Source: a virus
Length of the DNA: 27,120 nt
Direction: 5' to 3' (one strand)
Virus record (IMG/VR): IMGVR_UViG_3300017956_000101
Coordinates: 1 to 27,120 of that record
Every line of letters starts with the position of its first letter. Within the stretch, counting starts at the first letter, position 1. The translations under genes were made by a program, and so were the position numbers. This document shows positions 6,661-14,330 of this stretch, piece after piece. The notes beneath the pieces were generated by a model. The model had not been told where the DNA came from. It did no database searches and saw only the letters and a list, made by a program, of their open reading frames with translations.

Positions 6661-7019
6661 GGTTTCCCGTATTAACGAATATGTGCATCGTTTGTCCTAT
6701 ATGTAGTGGGGCTGGTTGTAATGTTTGTAATCAAACAGGAGAGTATGAATTAGAATACACGCCTTATGTAGAAATACAAAGACCTCTGATTATAAAATAT
6801 GTTGCTGATAATATAAAAGTTGTCTCAAGTGAGTTATCCAGACTATATGGAAAAACACCAGAGATTGATACTGAAATAGTAGCAAATGGTTATGAAGTAA
6901 TACGAATAGATTCGTTAAGTGGTTCGGTTTGGATTGCGCTGAGCCTTGATAAGAATGAAAATCCGAAATACTTTTATCAAAAGGAGAGTATGGAAAAATG
7001 GTTAGTAAAAGAGAAGTAA
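6588..7019 (+). CDS. Protein with DnaJ-type cysteine-rich motif
   Basis: A 143-residue protein with a basic N-terminus (GKGRRPSDF, RRVRRVRF) and a compact cysteine cluster CPICSGAGCNVCNQTG, the repeat pattern of the DnaJ zinc-binding region. The C-terminal 90 residues are alpha/beta and unrecognised. The ATG at 6588 has GGAG (6574-6577) 10 bases upstream but creates a 73-base overlap with the JAMM gene. The alternative is ATG 6681, just before the cysteine cluster, with no visible ribosome site. No J domain is present, so it is not a full DnaJ. A second protein with the same kind of zinc region is encoded at 10498. Confidence 0.65.
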   Translation: MGKGRRPSDFETHKSVDSRRVRRVRFPVLTNMCIVCPICSGAGCNVCNQTGEYELEYTPYVEIQRPLIIKYVADNIKVVSSELSRLYGKTPEIDTEIVANGYEVIRIDSLSGSVWIALSLDKNENPKYFYQKESMEKWLVKEK

Positions 7020-7378
7020 GAGAAATATTTAGAACGGTTGCACCAAACCGTCAATTACCTGAATCTACATTGGAAGAATTTGCTTTTAGGGCAAAATCAC
7101 TATTGGAGATTTATGCCTCTATGTGTGAATTTCAGGCTGGAGGTGAAGAATCAAACAAGCGATTGACTATACATGATGTCAAACTTGCATTTTTGAGAAT
7201 GGAGGATTTGCTTACCCGTTCCCCTCAGGTGGAAAAACAAGCAGAAGAAGAAGAACTTTCTCAACAAGAGAAGGTTGAAAGAGCCATGATGCTTGAAAAC
7301 GAAGCACCGTGGAAACATAGAAGAGAAAAAGAAGAAGAAGAAGAAGAATTTGGAGAGTGGAATAATGAATTGGAATGA
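6998..7378 (+). CDS. Possible histone-fold protein with acidic tail
   Basis: A 126-residue protein. Residues 5-72 show a short helix (REVREIFRTVAP), a loop, a long helix (LEEFAFRAKSLLEIYASMCEF), a KRLT loop and a third helix (IHDVKLAFLRMEDLL). This short-long-short order, with an Arg-x-Thr in the second loop and an Asp capping the last helix, resembles archaeal histones and TAFs. The Thr-to-Asp spacing is two residues shorter than usual, so the match is imperfect. The C-terminal 50 residues are strongly acidic and contain a run of six Glu. The ATG overlaps the end of the upstream gene, and the gene's own 3' end overlaps the ligase start. If genuine it could compact viral DNA or act as a chaperone for host chromatin. 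Alternative: a generic helical DNA-binding protein. Confidence 0.4.
   Translation: MVSKREVREIFRTVAPNRQLPESTLEEFAFRAKSLLEIYASMCEFQAGGEESNKRLTIHDVKLAFLRMEDLLTRSPQVEKQAEEEELSQQEKVERAMMLENEAPWKHRREKEEEEEEFGEWNNELE
7331..7348 (+). repeat. (GAA)6 trinucleotide tract
   Basis: Six tandem GAA units encode the glutamate run at the end of the 6998 gene, a few bases before the ligase ribosome-binding site (7352-7357). Slippage here would change acidic tail length by whole residues only. Confidence 0.8.
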
Positions 7379-8867
7379 ATTTGCAGAAATTAACGAGAGA
7401 TTTATGACTATGACACCTACACAAATGGTGAAATATTATGATGAAAACATCAATACAGATGAACAGCAGGCTATCTCTATGCTAAATCTTTGGGCAGGAA
7501 ATTACCCGAATAAAGGTGTGGGTGAAGCAGGACTAATCAGCCGTATTGCAGAAAAAATGAATGTTGATGTAGATGTTATTGAAGGTTTTATTGACACCTT
7601 CGGTGGACTTGGTGAAGCGGTTGAGGAATTAACTGAAGGTAATGAACATAACAATACGCTAATTACAGTTAGGAGTATTCACAATGCCTTGAGTAGTCCT
7701 GTCTATGACCGTGAAGAAACCTATGGTTTGCTCATGGCCGCATGGGACTCGCTAAATCACATTGGGAAGCGTTGGATGTTAGCATTTGCTCTCAACGAAA
7801 CCCGCAACAAATGTGGTAAGAATGTTGTTAAGAAAATTATGAATAAGACCTACGGTGTTCCTAATGATGATATTAAGAAGGCTACCTCCTTTTTGAGCAT
7901 GGGAGAATGTATTGAACAGTCTGTATCAAATGGTGCGATTGTATGTGTTCCCGAAGCAGGGAATTATATGAATCCAATGCTTGCTAAAAATATCAACTTT
8001 ACAGTTCGTGGAAAGAAATTTTGTGATTACAAATACGACGGAATTCGTGCTCAGATTCATCAGAACGAAGATGGTATTACCATCTATAACCGAAAGGGTG
8101 ATAATATTACCTCCAAGTTTGAAAATGACCTCATCCCAATTATTAAAGAAAACACAGACCCCGTGGATTGGATTGTTGATGGTGAGATTTTCCCTGTTGA
8201 TACCAATGGAAACCCTGCTGATTTCAAAAATATCATGAGTCGTATTCATGGGAAGACTGAAGAGGTTATTTATCGTCATGAAGTTAAACTTGTTTTGTTT
8301 GATTGTTTGATGTATGGTGGACAACCTGTGTTTGAAGACCCATTGAACACACGACTTCAAACTTTGAATATGCACTTTGGCGAGGATATTCTCGCACATA
8401 CGGTGGAAATTGAAAGCCATGAAGAGTTTTTAGATGTCTATAATGAAGCAATTGAATCTGGTTATGAAGGTGTTATTGTTAAATCACCTAACGCCATTTA
8501 TCAATTTGGTGCAAGGTCTAAGGATTGGGCTAAATACAAACCGCCATTGGTTGATGTTGATTGTATTATTACTGATGCGGCAGAAGGTCGTGGAAAGCGT
8601 GTTGGTGTTTATGCTTCTTTTAAGATTGCTATTAAGAATGGAAATGACTTAGTTCCTATTGGTTGGGTAGGTTCAGGTTTTACAGAATCAGACCTAAACT
8701 TCTTAAGCCAGCAGTATAATACATTAGGTGCAGGGAATATGATTATTGAAGTCAAGGGCGACATTCTCACTCAAAATGAAAACGGAGAGTATGGTTTGCG
8801 ATTCCCTCGCTATGTAAAATACCGAGATGATAAAGACCAACCAACACAATTAGAAGAGTTGATTTAA
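7365..8867 (+). CDS. lig: ATP-dependent DNA ligase
   Basis: Seals nicks using ATP, joining Okazaki fragments and repaired strands. The 500-residue protein has the nucleotidyltransferase motifs in order: KYDGIR (adenylated Lys223), VDGEIF (motif III), LVLFDCLMYGG (IIIa), EGVIVK (IV) and WAKYKP (V), followed by an OB-fold domain ending near RFPRYVKYRDD. About 200 N-terminal residues form a helical DNA-binding domain, as in archaeal/eukaryal ligase I. The start at 7365 has GGAGAG 7 bases upstream; longer frames run through the upstream gene's poly-Glu coding region. The C-terminus lacks an obvious PCNA-binding box. The next gene starts in a TAATG overlap. Confidence 0.95.
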   Translation: MNWNEFAEINERFMTMTPTQMVKYYDENINTDEQQAISMLNLWAGNYPNKGVGEAGLISRIAEKMNVDVDVIEGFIDTFGGLGEAVEELTEGNEHNNTLITVRSIHNALSSPVYDREETYGLLMAAWDSLNHIGKRWMLAFALNETRNKCGKNVVKKIMNKTYGVPNDDIKKATSFLSMGECIEQSVSNGAIVCVPEAGNYMNPMLAKNINFTVRGKKFCDYKYDGIRAQIHQNEDGITIYNRKGDNITSKFENDLIPIIKENTDPVDWIVDGEIFPVDTNGNPADFKNIMSRIHGKTEEVIYRHEVKLVLFDCLMYGGQPVFEDPLNTRLQTLNMHFGEDILAHTVEIESHEEFLDVYNEAIESGYEGVIVKSPNAIYQFGARSKDWAKYKPPLVDVDCIITDAAEGRGKRVGVYASFKIAIKNGNDLVPIGWVGSGFTESDLNFLSQQYNTLGAGNMIIEVKGDILTQNENGEYGLRFPRYVKYRDDKDQPTQLEELI

Positions 8868-9130
8868 TGAATATTAGAAATATAGAAGAAGGAAAATTAT
8901 GTCATTACTGCCGAGAACCATTTAACGGTGCAGAAGAAGGCTTAGTTCAAGATATACCGACGGGCGAATCTTATTACCATTTGCGATGCGGTGGAAAACT
9001 AATGCTGTATAGGATTGAAGGTGTCTTGCCCAAACATTTGTTTGATGCTTGTATTAAAGAACTTCAAAATCCCTTACCCATTACTTTGAGTGACCCTAAT
9101 CAAACAACGCTTGATACATCTGAGGAATAA
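8867..9130 (+). CDS. Small CxxC-HxxC zinc-finger protein
   Basis: An 87-residue protein with Cys-X2-Cys at residues 12-15 (CHYC) and His-X2-Cys at about 38-41 (HLRC), enough for one zinc site. The rest is a short helical region and an acidic, Thr-rich tail. It starts in a TAATG overlap with the ligase stop, so it is probably translated together with it. Function unknown; protein or DNA binding near the ligase is a guess from position. Confidence 0.65.
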   Translation: MNIRNIEEGKLCHYCREPFNGAEEGLVQDIPTGESYYHLRCGGKLMLYRIEGVLPKHLFDACIKELQNPLPITLSDPNQTTLDTSEE

Positions 9131-9132
9131 TA

Positions 9133-9549
9133 ATGTTCAACAATGGGGAATTAAGTGGAATTTTACTAACAATTGCCCGACCTGAAATTACAAGTTATCA
9201 ATCTAATACAAGTAAAACAGGATGGAACATTAGAGTTAGAATTATGTTTAGAGCATCACATGAGTTTTTAGTAGCATTGGAGAGAAAATTTAACTCCTTA
9301 GATATTGAATGTAATTTAAGAACTGTTGAAGGGCCAAATAGAAAAGCACCCGTATTAATTATAGGTAAAAAGGCCGCACTTGACGCAGTTAGAGAACTAA
9401 TGAATAAAAATCTCCCGTGTTCACATGCAGATTGGCGACTATTTGATGCAGTATCGGAAGAAATATCAAACAAGAATCATTTGGAAGAAGAAGGAATGAA
9501 TAGAATTAGAGAGATGATGAATGATGAAAACTACTTCAACGAAATTTAA
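9133..9549 (+). CDS. LAGLIDADG-endonuclease-like protein, probably degenerate
   Basis: A 138-residue protein with the layout of a single LAGLIDADG domain: an initial helix motif (ELSGILLTIARP), strands (TGWNIRVRIMF), a helix over FLVALERKF, the segment LDIECNLRTVEGP, a strand VLIIGKKAAL, the segment NLPCSHADWRLFDAV, and a final KNHLEEEGMNRI resembling the family's HLT-x-EG ending. The catalytic acidic residue expected at the end of the first motif is not evident, so cleavage activity is doubtful. Start supported by GAGGA (9122-9126). It overlaps the next gene by 29 bases. The host gene is not interrupted by an intron, so it would be a free-standing or domesticated copy. Confidence 0.45.
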   Translation: MFNNGELSGILLTIARPEITSYQSNTSKTGWNIRVRIMFRASHEFLVALERKFNSLDIECNLRTVEGPNRKAPVLIIGKKAALDAVRELMNKNLPCSHADWRLFDAVSEEISNKNHLEEEGMNRIREMMNDENYFNEI

Positions 9550-10351
9550 ATTGCTTGTAGGTGGAAATGGTGCTGGAAAAACCAGAAGAGCCAAACAAAT
9601 TTTAGGTAGCAGACCATTTGTAGTGATGGATGCATCAGATATTACAATTGATGACATATATTCATACCCCAAAAATCACGGCATTCTTATTGAAGATGTC
9701 CATTACAAACCTGAGACTAAGAAAATTATCAACATCTTAACAATTCACAAATTTGTAGTGCTGACTTCTATCAATGAGAAAGATGTTCCTAAGTCAATTA
9801 TGAATATGTGTGTGAGAAAGCGAATGGGACAAACAGATAATCGTCAAGAATATATTAAATTAGACGCACCAAATTGTTCCAAACCATTAAAGTATGATAA
9901 AAGCGTCTATGATTTGAACATTGAGTATTTAAAGAACAAGGACAGACATGAGGTTTTGAGTTATATGAAATATAATGACCCTTCCGATATGCAAATTCTA
10001 AGTTGGGTTGCCCCAAATATTGATGTTAGAAAGATTGCATTTTCTGACCAGATTATGAGAAGGTGGTCTAAAGATTACTTTAGGGAAATCTTTGTCTTTT
10101 CTTGGAATGGTAACCACCACGGAAGAGTAAATTTTCCTCAAAGGAACTCTTATTCTCCTGTTCCCAAGATTTGTCATAAATTGGGTCTTAAAGAAAAGGA
10201 TGCTTACCTTGTGAAAGCATATCTCAAAAACCCTGAATGGAAAGCATGGGCAATTTCAAAACTTGACGCAGAAGAATGTAAAATTCTTGGGTTGAAAAAA
10301 CCGAGAAAGCAAACAATCAGATACACTAATACTAAGTTGGGTGATTTTTAA
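9521..10351 (+). CDS. P-loop ATPase, possibly second clamp-loader-like subunit
   Basis: A 276-residue protein with Walker A GGNGAGKT (residues 14-21), a Walker-B-like GILIEDV (Glu58-Asp59) and a sensor-1-like strand VVLTSINEKDVP. These belong to an AAA+ type core, but the N-terminal RFC box and the SRC arginine motif of clamp loaders are missing. The C-terminal 130 residues are unrecognised and Lys-rich. It lies 0.5 kb upstream of the genuine RFC small subunit, which suggests, but does not prove, that it forms a hetero-complex with it. Other options are a helicase loader or a packaging-unrelated NTPase. The start is inside the preceding gene. Confidence 0.5.
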   Translation: MMKTTSTKFKLLVGGNGAGKTRRAKQILGSRPFVVMDASDITIDDIYSYPKNHGILIEDVHYKPETKKIINILTIHKFVVLTSINEKDVPKSIMNMCVRKRMGQTDNRQEYIKLDAPNCSKPLKYDKSVYDLNIEYLKNKDRHEVLSYMKYNDPSDMQILSWVAPNIDVRKIAFSDQIMRRWSKDYFREIFVFSWNGNHHGRVNFPQRNSYSPVPKICHKLGLKEKDAYLVKAYLKNPEWKAWAISKLDAEECKILGLKKPRKQTIRYTNTKLGDF

Positions 10352-10485
10352 TGAGAAAATCGCAAGGAGTATCATTTACAGTTTGGCTTGCTGATGTAGT
10401 AAAAGCGGGTAGGTTTAAAATTATAGACCTGTCTAAGTTATATGATGACGATGTGGATTCTTCGGAAGTAAAGGTGGGTGATTAA
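10351..10485 (+). CDS. Hypothetical 44-residue protein
   Basis: Starts in a TAATG overlap with the upstream stop, with GGGTGA 6 bases before it. The product (starting RKSQGVSFTVWLADVVKAG) has a helical N-terminus and an acidic tail (YDDDVDSSEV). Small acidic proteins at such positions may bind replication enzymes, but nothing specific is visible. A 12-base gap separates it from the next gene. Confidence 0.5.
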   Translation: MRKSQGVSFTVWLADVVKAGRFKIIDLSKLYDDDVDSSEVKVGD

Positions 10486-10497
10486 ATAGGTAAGAAA

Positions 10498-10917
10498 ATG
10501 AACAAAAGTTATGCTGAGAGATATATTGATAGGGCTATGAATGATGGTGAGGAAAGAACCTCAAACGGCATTATCAATGCTATTATGTCCTACATTGAAG
10601 AAAACGGTGGGACATTTACATATGTTCCGACAGAAAGAAAAGTAACTTCTTATGTAGGAAAAAATAAAAGATATAAAATTACAAAGAAATCAAATAGCAA
10701 ACATTCTACTATGTATGTTAAAACGAAATTATGTAATGTATGTGATGGTTCTGGATTTAAGAATCATGAGAATTGTAAGGGGTGTAATACACCCAAAATA
10801 AAATGTGAAAAATGTGCTGGTTCAGGGCAAGCACTTGAAATGCCCTGTGGTTATTGTAAAGGATTAGGAGAGATTGAAAATGAATTGGACAGAAAAATAC
10901 AGACCAAAGAAGATTGA
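10498..10917 (+). CDS. Protein with DnaJ-type zinc region
   Basis: A 139-residue protein. The N-terminal 65 residues include a helical segment (GIINAIMSYIEENG) followed by strands and a basic patch (KRYKITKKSNSK), possibly a DNA-binding fold. The C-terminal half contains DnaJ-like cysteine repeats: CNVCDGSGF, CKGC, KCEKCAGSGQ and CGYCKGLGE, enough for two zinc ions. No J domain is present. AGGT (10488-10491) lies 6 bases before the ATG. Its 3' end overlaps the RFC gene by 38 bases, so translation is probably coupled. Function unknown; it shares its zinc pattern with the 6588 gene. Confidence 0.7.
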   Translation: MNKSYAERYIDRAMNDGEERTSNGIINAIMSYIEENGGTFTYVPTERKVTSYVGKNKRYKITKKSNSKHSTMYVKTKLCNVCDGSGFKNHENCKGCNTPKIKCEKCAGSGQALEMPCGYCKGLGEIENELDRKIQTKED

Positions 10918-11785
10918 AGAGATTGTAGGACAACATAAATTTGTAGAAGACGCATTATCATGGATAGATAAAACTAACCTTCCTAACATTCTATTGTATG
11001 GAAGGCCAGGAACAGGTAAAACATCAGCCGCTTATGTATTGGCTTTACAGTATCTTGGTGATGAGATTAGAAATAACTTCATGGAAATTAATGCAAGTCA
11101 AGATAGAAAGTTAGAAACTATTCGTAACACTATCACTAATTTTGCAAATACTAAGGGCACAGATAATGTTCCCTTCAAGATTATTCTACTTGATGAAATT
11201 GATGGTATGCTTAAGGACTCGCAACGAGCCTTAAAGAGAACTATGGAAAGAGCCACAGGAGTTCGTTTTATAATTACATGTAATGACGAGACTTCAGTAG
11301 ATTATGCTATCCGTAGTCGTTGTGCAAATTATCACTTTTCGTCATTGGATAATGAGTCCATGACAAGTATGCTTAAAAATATCTGTGAGAATGAAAATCT
11401 TTCATTCCCAGATGAGGATATACAATCTTTTGCTGGTATGATGAACGGAGATATGAGAAGGGCGGTTAATGAATTACAAGCAGTTGCCTTTACTAATTCT
11501 GATTTGAAAACTAAAGCAAAGGAATTTATGAACGACTATTATGATATAGTTAAGTATTTGACAGACGACCCAAATAAAGCGCATGGTCTTTTGATGAAGC
11601 GTGTTTTAATGGGCGTTTCTGTCGTAGAAATTTGTGTTAATCTACATCATTGTGTATTAGATATGAAATTGGACAGGGGGACTACATTTAAGTGCCTCAG
11701 CGCAATTGGAGAAATGGAATGGAGGCAAAGGGTAATGACTCCGAAAATTATTGTGTCATGGTTTGTGGCGCAATTTACCCATTAA
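10880..11785 (+). CDS. rfcS: Replication factor C small subunit (clamp loader)
   Basis: Opens and loads the PCNA ring at primer-template junctions using ATP. The 301-residue AAA+ protein begins with the RFC box (NWTEKYRPK, then EEIVGQ), then Walker A GRPGTGKT (residues 41-48), Walker B LLDEID (Asp105-Glu106), sensor 1 (IITCND) and the SRC arginine finger Ser146-Arg147-Cys148. The helical collar domain follows. Length matches archaeal RfcS (about 320). ATG 10880 is preceded by AGGAGA with 8 bases spacing. No RfcL homologue is visible; the ATPase at 9521 may or may not fill that role. PCNA is encoded 2.7 kb downstream. Confidence 0.93.
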   Translation: MNWTEKYRPKKIEEIVGQHKFVEDALSWIDKTNLPNILLYGRPGTGKTSAAYVLALQYLGDEIRNNFMEINASQDRKLETIRNTITNFANTKGTDNVPFKIILLDEIDGMLKDSQRALKRTMERATGVRFIITCNDETSVDYAIRSRCANYHFSSLDNESMTSMLKNICENENLSFPDEDIQSFAGMMNGDMRRAVNELQAVAFTNSDLKTKAKEFMNDYYDIVKYLTDDPNKAHGLLMKRVLMGVSVVEICVNLHHCVLDMKLDRGTTFKCLSAIGEMEWRQRVMTPKIIVSWFVAQFTH

Positions 11786-11803
11786 ACAAAAAAGGTGAAA
11801 AAA

Positions 11804-13048
11804 ATGAATGAAAGAATGATGAATGAACTGAACGGATTGGCTAACAAACTTGGTATCAGTTTTGAAGAAATGACAACGAAAATGGAAGAAATTGCAACTG
11901 CTAACGGGTTGGATTTGGAAAATGAAAAACACATGAGGTCTGCTCTTGCTTTGACTCGCCAATTTGTGCGAAGTTCAACAAGGAAAAGCACCCGAACCTC
12001 AAGTGATTCTTTTGGTGATATGGCTTTTGGATTTATCGTCGGTGCTGAACCAGCCCGTGATATTCAAGAATGGAGTCGTAAAACTCTCTTGAATGATTAC
12101 AACTCAAACGCTAATACTGTCTTTAATGAAGGTCGTGTTGCTGAAGTTGTTTTGGAAAATGGTGTCTATGAAAAGAGCCAATTGCGAAACGGAGAGGTTG
12201 AAACAAAGGTTATTCCCGACCTTCCTAACTCTTCTATTGAGGTTGATGAAGGAAAGTGGATTGTTCCTATTGATAACTTGGAAGCATATTCAAGTGGTGA
12301 TAAGAACAGTCGTTTCGGTAAGCCTCTCCCTGCTGAAGAATGGCGACGACGAGTTCACTTTATCGCTAAGAAAGAAGGTGGAGATTTTCAATATTGGACT
12401 TTGGGTTTGAAGGACACTCTCGCTAAGAATTGGTCTGTTGAAAACTTCCGATGGGTTCACCTTCATGCCTTCTTTAACGATGAGCGAAACGCTTGTTATG
12501 GGATTAAGACCAGCACACTTGGTTCTATCCGCTATAACGATAATCTTGATGCCGAAGATGATTTGTTTGTCGGCAATACTCCTTCTATGGAAGACTTGTT
12601 GGCTGAACACATGGAAGGATATGTTGCTGATTTGATGGAGATTGAAGATTATCACCAACAAATTATGTCAAATCCTGGAATGAAACTTTGCATTACTGAC
12701 GGTATCGTGAGTAGCATGAATTTGTCTGTTAATGAAAAGACGGGCAACCGTGTTATTTGGATTGAACCTGCTGATGGAAATTATGGGTTTGAAGAAGAAG
12801 AGATTCCTGAATCAACCCCATGTTGGATTCCTTCAAATGTGGACATTGATTTTGGTGTAGGTTCAGATGTTATCATTATTGGCCGAACCAATCAAACCCG
12901 AAAGAAGGATGATGATGGAAACCTTTCTGATGATGAATGGAATCCTGTTTCATTGAATGTCTATGGTATTCTTCCCCGTATTTCTTTGGGTGTTGCACCT
13001 GAAGATGTGGGTGATACTAACGACGACGAAGAACTTTCTTATTGGTGA
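11804..13048 (+). CDS. Probable ssDNA-binding protein with OB-fold-like segments
   Basis: A 414-residue protein placed between the clamp loader and the RecA-like gene, a usual position for a single-strand binding protein. Support is moderate. An FGDMAFGFIVGAEPARD segment near residues 70-85 and a late GSDVIIIGRTNQT, then NPVSLNVYGILPR, resemble OB-fold strands of RPA-like proteins. The extreme C-terminus is acidic and ends in aromatic residues (NDDEELSYW), like the interaction tips of SSBs. There is no P-loop, nuclease motif or zinc site. AGGTGA (11793-11798) lies 5 bases before ATG 11804. A leader-like gap follows it. Alternative: an unrelated DNA-binding or structural protein. Confidence 0.45.
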   Translation: MNERMMNELNGLANKLGISFEEMTTKMEEIATANGLDLENEKHMRSALALTRQFVRSSTRKSTRTSSDSFGDMAFGFIVGAEPARDIQEWSRKTLLNDYNSNANTVFNEGRVAEVVLENGVYEKSQLRNGEVETKVIPDLPNSSIEVDEGKWIVPIDNLEAYSSGDKNSRFGKPLPAEEWRRRVHFIAKKEGGDFQYWTLGLKDTLAKNWSVENFRWVHLHAFFNDERNACYGIKTSTLGSIRYNDNLDAEDDLFVGNTPSMEDLLAEHMEGYVADLMEIEDYHQQIMSNPGMKLCITDGIVSSMNLSVNEKTGNRVIWIEPADGNYGFEEEEIPESTPCWIPSNVDIDFGVGSDVIIIGRTNQTRKKDDDGNLSDDEWNPVSLNVYGILPRISLGVAPEDVGDTNDDEELSYW

Positions 13049-13195
13049 TTTTAATAGATTACCAAAAGATTGGAATGTGAATCTCGCTTAGGCTATTGTC
13101 ATAGAGATACACCAATGGCCTACGAGTTGCCGTGTATATGTTGGCGGTTTGAATGACATACGACGGGGTGCAAAGCCTCTACAATAGGTGATTAT
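13049..13195 (+). promoter_or_regulatory. Structured leader RNA candidate upstream of 13196 gene
   Basis: This 147-base gap is richer in G+C than its surroundings and folds well. Stem I is a 10-pair helix, TAGGCTATTG (13089-13098) with CAATGGCCTA (13113-13122), one G-T wobble, 14-base loop. Stem II is CCGTGTAT (13130-13137) with ATAC and ACGG (13158-13166) around one bulged G. CTATTGT (13093-13099) can alternatively pair with ACAATAG (13181-13187), and AGAG (13103-13106) with CTCT (13177-13180), next to the AGGTGA ribosome site (13186-13191). The end of the stem I loop (CACC, 13110-13113) is complementary to GGTG of that site. No known riboswitch or tRNA pattern was recognised. It could be a free-standing small RNA instead. 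Confidence 0.5.
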
Positions 13196-13414
13196 ATGAT
13201 TAGAGAAAACACAAGTTATTTTAGACTACATCAACTTTGTTTTGATATGTCGGAAGTGGAATCTATTGAATGGAAAAGATTGGAAGAAGAACCAGACAAT
13301 CCATATTCAGTAAGAATTCATTTGAAAAGCGGGAAACAGTTCACCCGACAATTGTTTGAACAACAATTCAGACAATTAAAAGAACAATTTAAACAACAAT
13401 TAGGAGATGAATAA
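13196..13414 (+). CDS. Hypothetical small protein, Gln-rich C-terminus
   Basis: A 72-residue protein with AGGTGA (13186-13191) 4 bases before its ATG. The middle has short beta-like stretches (YSVRIHLKSGKQFT) and the C-terminal third is an amphipathic, Gln- and Phe-rich helix (QLFEQQFRQLKEQFKQQL) likely to form a coiled coil. No known family. Its expression would be governed by the folded leader in front of it, and the RecA-like gene follows immediately. Function unknown. Confidence 0.6.
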   Translation: MIRENTSYFRLHQLCFDMSEVESIEWKRLEEEPDNPYSVRIHLKSGKQFTRQLFEQQFRQLKEQFKQQLGDE

Positions 13415-13415
13415 T

Positions 13416-14330
13416 ATGGGAATTGGAAACAAAAAAGGAAATGCAGCAGGGGCTACTCTCCAAGCAGCAAAACAAAACAATAGCGAGTCGGCTTTCAAAC
13501 AAGCCAAACTTCGTGCTATGAATCAAAGAAAAAAGTTGCTTGAACAAGAACAAGCATTTTTGATTTGTGGGATTAGTGGAAATCCAGGAACAGGTAAAAC
13601 AGGTGTTGCTTTGGATTGCCGAACAGAAGAAGAACGAAAGACACATTGGCTTTTTGTTCTTGATTTTGATGAGGGTGCAGAACCTACATGGCGACAACAT
13701 TGGAGTGAAGATGAAAAAATTGTTATCTTCAACCCTCATGTATATAATGAGGATATGACTGTTGATTATTTGGCTACGGCTGATATGGCTCGCTTCTTTA
13801 TCGCTATGGTAAATGAGGCCATTGAATCTGGTAAGATTGAAGACGGTGATGATGAAGTTAAAATTGAGGCAGTTAAGGCTATTGTTTTTGATGGGCTTGA
13901 TACTTGGCTTGATACCACAAATATGATTGCTCGTTTGAATCATATTAAGGGAGGCGACCCAAGACAGGCTGATAAAGTTAAAATGGTTCCGACCCAATGG
14001 TATGCAAGGACTGAAGAATACAAGCGTTTGTTTAAAGCCGCTTGTCAATTGCGATGCCACAAATTTTTCATCACGCATATGAAAGAAGTGCATGATGGAT
14101 TTTCTATCGTTGGAACAAAACCAGATTGGGAAAAGAACACCACGGCAAAATTGTTCCAATACATTGAGTGTAAAAAGGAAGAGAAAGGTAAAACTTTCAA
14201 ACTTACTGCCCATGTCCGAAAGTCTAAAACCAACAATGAGAATGTTGGACAGACCTTTACCGTTATGGAAAGTAGCGGTGGAAAGGTTGAATGGACAGGT
14301 ATTGAGTCTATTAGAAATGGCTCTCTTTGA
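13416..14330 (+). CDS. RecA-like / Sak4-like P-loop ATPase
   Basis: A 304-residue RecA-fold ATPase of the type found in phages as single-strand annealing or recombination ATPases (Sak4-like, AAA_24). Walker A is GNPGTGKT (residues 55-62), and Walker B is KAIVFDGLD with Asp159. The C-terminal region with THMKEVHDG and later LTAHVRKSKT matches the core layout of that group. The N-terminal 45 residues are basic and probably flexible. ATG 13416 is chosen because AGGAG (13402-13406) lies 9 bases before it, whereas ATG 13407 directly abuts the site. With the ssDNA-binding candidate upstream and PCNA downstream it fits replication-coupled recombination. RadB-like function is an alternative. Confidence 0.75.
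   Translation: MGIGNKKGNAAGATLQAAKQNNSESAFKQAKLRAMNQRKKLLEQEQAFLICGISGNPGTGKTGVALDCRTEEERKTHWLFVLDFDEGAEPTWRQHWSEDEKIVIFNPHVYNEDMTVDYLATADMARFFIAMVNEAIESGKIEDGDDEVKIEAVKAIVFDGLDTWLDTTNMIARLNHIKGGDPRQADKVKMVPTQWYARTEEYKRLFKAACQLRCHKFFITHMKEVHDGFSIVGTKPDWEKNTTAKLFQYIECKKEEKGKTFKLTAHVRKSKTNNENVGQTFTVMESSGGKVEWTGIESIRNGSL

Noticed and set aside
13049-13090. TATA box / promoter upstream of the 13196 gene
   Set aside because: An AT-rich TTTTAATAGATT is present, but in such A+T-rich DNA this is expected by chance and no BRE-like element is clear.
13049-13195. tRNA gene in the folded gap
   Set aside because: A GTTTGAAT stretch recalls a T loop, but no acceptor stem, anticodon arm or terminal pairing in tRNA order can be drawn.
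13389-14213. Minus-strand open frame of 274 residues
   Set aside because: It lies opposite the RecA-like ATPase whose Walker motifs are clear. The antisense product is rich in Phe/Ser/Cys runs, as expected from a complementary reading of a real gene.
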